53,770 nucleotides of DNA from Gammaproteobacteria bacterium. GTDB taxonomy: Bacteria; Pseudomonadota; Gammaproteobacteria; Enterobacterales; Alteromonadaceae. Below the pieces are notes generated by a model. The model was not told the DNA's origin. It was given only the letters and a program-made list of their open reading frames with translations, and did not search any database. Position 1 is the first letter of the stretch. Every line of letters begins with the position of its first letter. Location of the stretch: contig JABXID010000195.1 of the NCBI GenBank assembly GCA_013373245.1, positions 1 to 53,770 on the forward strand, in the 5' to 3' direction. This document shows positions 52,425 through 53,770 of this stretch, one piece after another. The position numbers and the translations under genes were made by a program.

Positions 52425-53770
52425 ATGAACAGAATAATTCAATTATTGATCGTTCTTAGTTTAATCATTTCTCCTCTGGCATTTTCTGAGAAAATTTCAC
52501 TTGAACGCATCTATTCAGACCCTTCTTTATCGGGCAAATCACCAAGCCAATTAAAACTCTCTCCTGACGGCAAACGTGCCACCTATATTCAAGCACGCAT
52601 TGACGACTATAACCGTTACGACTTATGGCAATACGATATCGCTTCAGGTAAACGCACCATGCTTGTAGACTCTAAAGCGTTGGTTTCGAGTAAAGAAGTT
52701 CTATCAGACGAAGAAAAAGCACGTCGTGAACGTATGCGTGTATTTGGTCAAGGCATCCTTGAATACACTTGGTCTGCCGATGGCAACGCCTTAATGTTCC
52801 CATTAAACGGCGATGTTTATTATTTTGAACTCGCGTCTAAAAAAGCGAAAAAATTAACCAATGGTGAAGGCTTTGCCACTGACGTTAAGTTCTCGCCAAA
52901 AGGCAATTACATTTCCTTTGTTCGTGAGCAAAACCTTTACATTATCGATATCAAATCGGGCAAAACCAAAGCGTTAACCACTGAAGGTGGCGGCGTGATC
53001 AAGTTCGCGATGGCAGAGTTTGTTGCGCAAGAAGAAATGAGCCGCATGACGGGTTATTGGTGGGCGCCAGACGAATCCCAAATTGCCCTAACAAAAGTCG
53101 ACATGTCCCCTGTTGAAGTGGTGACTCGCAACGAAATTTACGCCGAAAGCATAAAGCTAATCGACCAACGTTACCCTTACGCTGGGACGGACAACGTATT
53201 AATTGACTTAGGTTTAATTAACATTTCAGACGAAGCGGATAACGTGCGCTGGATTGATTTAGGTGACGACAAAGACATCTACATCACCCAAGCGAAATGG
53301 TTACCTAACAGCAAAACGTTCAGCTACCAATGGCAAACCCGTAATCAGCAGCAACAACAATTAGTGTTTGTTGATGCTAAGACGTTATCAACAAAGCCTA
53401 TTATCACTGAGAAGAGCGATACTTGGGTCAACATTCACGACGGTTATAAGTATTTAGACAACGGGTTTTTATGGACGTCTGAACAAGACGGTTTTTTACA
53501 TATCTATCACTACGACTATGACGGTAAGGTTATTGCTCAGCTTACTAAAGGTGATTGGGTAGTTGATCATTTACACGCAATGAACAAAAAGACCGGCGAT
53601 ATCTATTTCACCGGTCGTAAAGATACCCCAATAGAAAGTCACTTGTACAAAGTGAACATTAATAAACCTTTGCACATCACTAAAGTATCGAAACGTGAAG
53701 GATTCCACCGCATTGCGTTTTCTAAAGACGCCAGCGTGTATATCGATTCGTTTTCAAACTACATGCAACC
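52425..53770 (+). CDS. Dipeptidyl peptidase IV (S9B), N-terminal part, 3' end outside window
   Basis: The first 448 codons encode a signal peptide (MNRIIQLLIVLSLIISPLAFS) and the beta-propeller domain of an S9B prolyl peptidase. LSPDGKRATYIQARIDDYNRYDLW and LRWSADG-like repeats match DPP IV. The Glu-Glu motif that binds the substrate N-terminus is present in EFVAQEEMSRMTGYWWAPDE. The catalytic alpha/beta-hydrolase domain with Ser, Asp and His lies beyond the right edge. It would release X-Pro dipeptides in the periplasm, supporting peptide use by a marine heterotroph. Confidence 0.92.
   Translation, partial: MNRIIQLLIVLSLIISPLAFSEKISLERIYSDPSLSGKSPSQLKLSPDGKRATYIQARIDDYNRYDLWQYDIASGKRTMLVDSKALVSSKEVLSDEEKARRERMRVFGQGILEYTWSADGNALMFPLNGDVYYFELASKKAKKLTNGEGFATDVKFSPKGNYISFVREQNLYIIDIKSGKTKALTTEGGGVIKFAMAEFVAQEEMSRMTGYWWAPDESQIALTKVDMSPVEVVTRNEIYAESIKLIDQRYPYAGTDNVLIDLGLINISDEADNVRWIDLGDDKDIYITQAKWLPNSKTFSYQWQTRNQQQQQLVFVDAKTLSTKPIITEKSDTWVNIHDGYKYLDNGFLWTSEQDGFLHIYHYDYDGKVIAQLTKGDWVVDHLHAMNKKTGDIYFTGRKDTPIESHLYKVNINKPLHITKVSKREGFHRIAFSKDASVYIDSFSNYMQ

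Noticed and set aside
1-53770. tRNA, rRNA, CRISPR arrays, insertion sequences, prophage
   Set aside because: None was recognised by eye on either strand: no cloverleaf arms, spaced direct repeats or transposase/integrase proteins.

Overview
The window is a 53.8 kb piece of a low-GC gammaproteobacterial chromosome. Conserved clusters place it in a marine, Alteromonadales-like lineage (Colwelliaceae or a relative is my guess; the species cannot be read from this piece). These are rpoE-rseABC-lepA-lepB-rnc-era-recO-pdxJ-acpS with divergent nadB, sdhE/ygfX facing ygfZ, nadC-pilA-pilB-pilC-pilD-coaE-zapD-yacG, rlmN-pilW-rodZ-ispG, and srmB facing trmN6. I see no tRNA, rRNA, insertion sequence, prophage or CRISPR array. 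Most genes are housekeeping; accessory material sits between the conserved blocks.

Positions 1-12,000 are accessory. A giant protein (kinase-like domain, AAA ATPase, GAF, histidine kinase) runs off the left edge. Head-to-head with it is an intact bacterial lipoxygenase with all five expected iron ligands. Then come a minimal chemotaxis transducer, a stand-alone fragment of malate synthase G divergent from a large HTH regulator, and an Ahr-like aldehyde reductase.

Positions 12,000-27,700 hold the lepA-to-acpS operon, a c-di-GMP phosphodiesterase gene inserted between lepA and rseC, the sigma-E operon with its predicted autoregulated promoter, nadB, and the sdhE/ygfX/ygfZ group followed by a SlyD-like isomerase. 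The sigma-E operon appears to carry an intrinsic terminator between rseA and rseB.

Positions 27,700-32,400 carry two tandem MotA/ExbB-like small membrane proteins and a three-gene signalling operon: membrane histidine kinase, membrane PAS protein without a kinase domain, and NarL-type regulator. A YacL-family gene follows.

The most notable element not visible as a protein gene lies at about 32,590-32,980: a CsrB-type small RNA with 27 GGA triplets in 254 bases, an intrinsic terminator, and an upstream 18-bp perfect palindrome that matches the GacA/UvrY box. It would titrate CsrA and join the BarA/UvrY (GacS/GacA) circuit, which controls motility, biofilm and central carbon use.

Positions 33,000-52,200 are mostly conserved housekeeping: ispG, rodZ, pilW fused to LysM repeats, rlmN, ndk, arfB, yacG, zapD, coaE, the type IV pilus assembly genes, nadC, srmB and trmN6. 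Interspersed are signalling proteins with degenerate HD-type domains (38,678 and 50,379). The window ends inside a dipeptidyl peptidase IV gene. Signalling (c-di-GMP, chemotaxis, Csr, HDOD/HD-GYP-like, two-component) is a recurrent theme beside the pilus genes.
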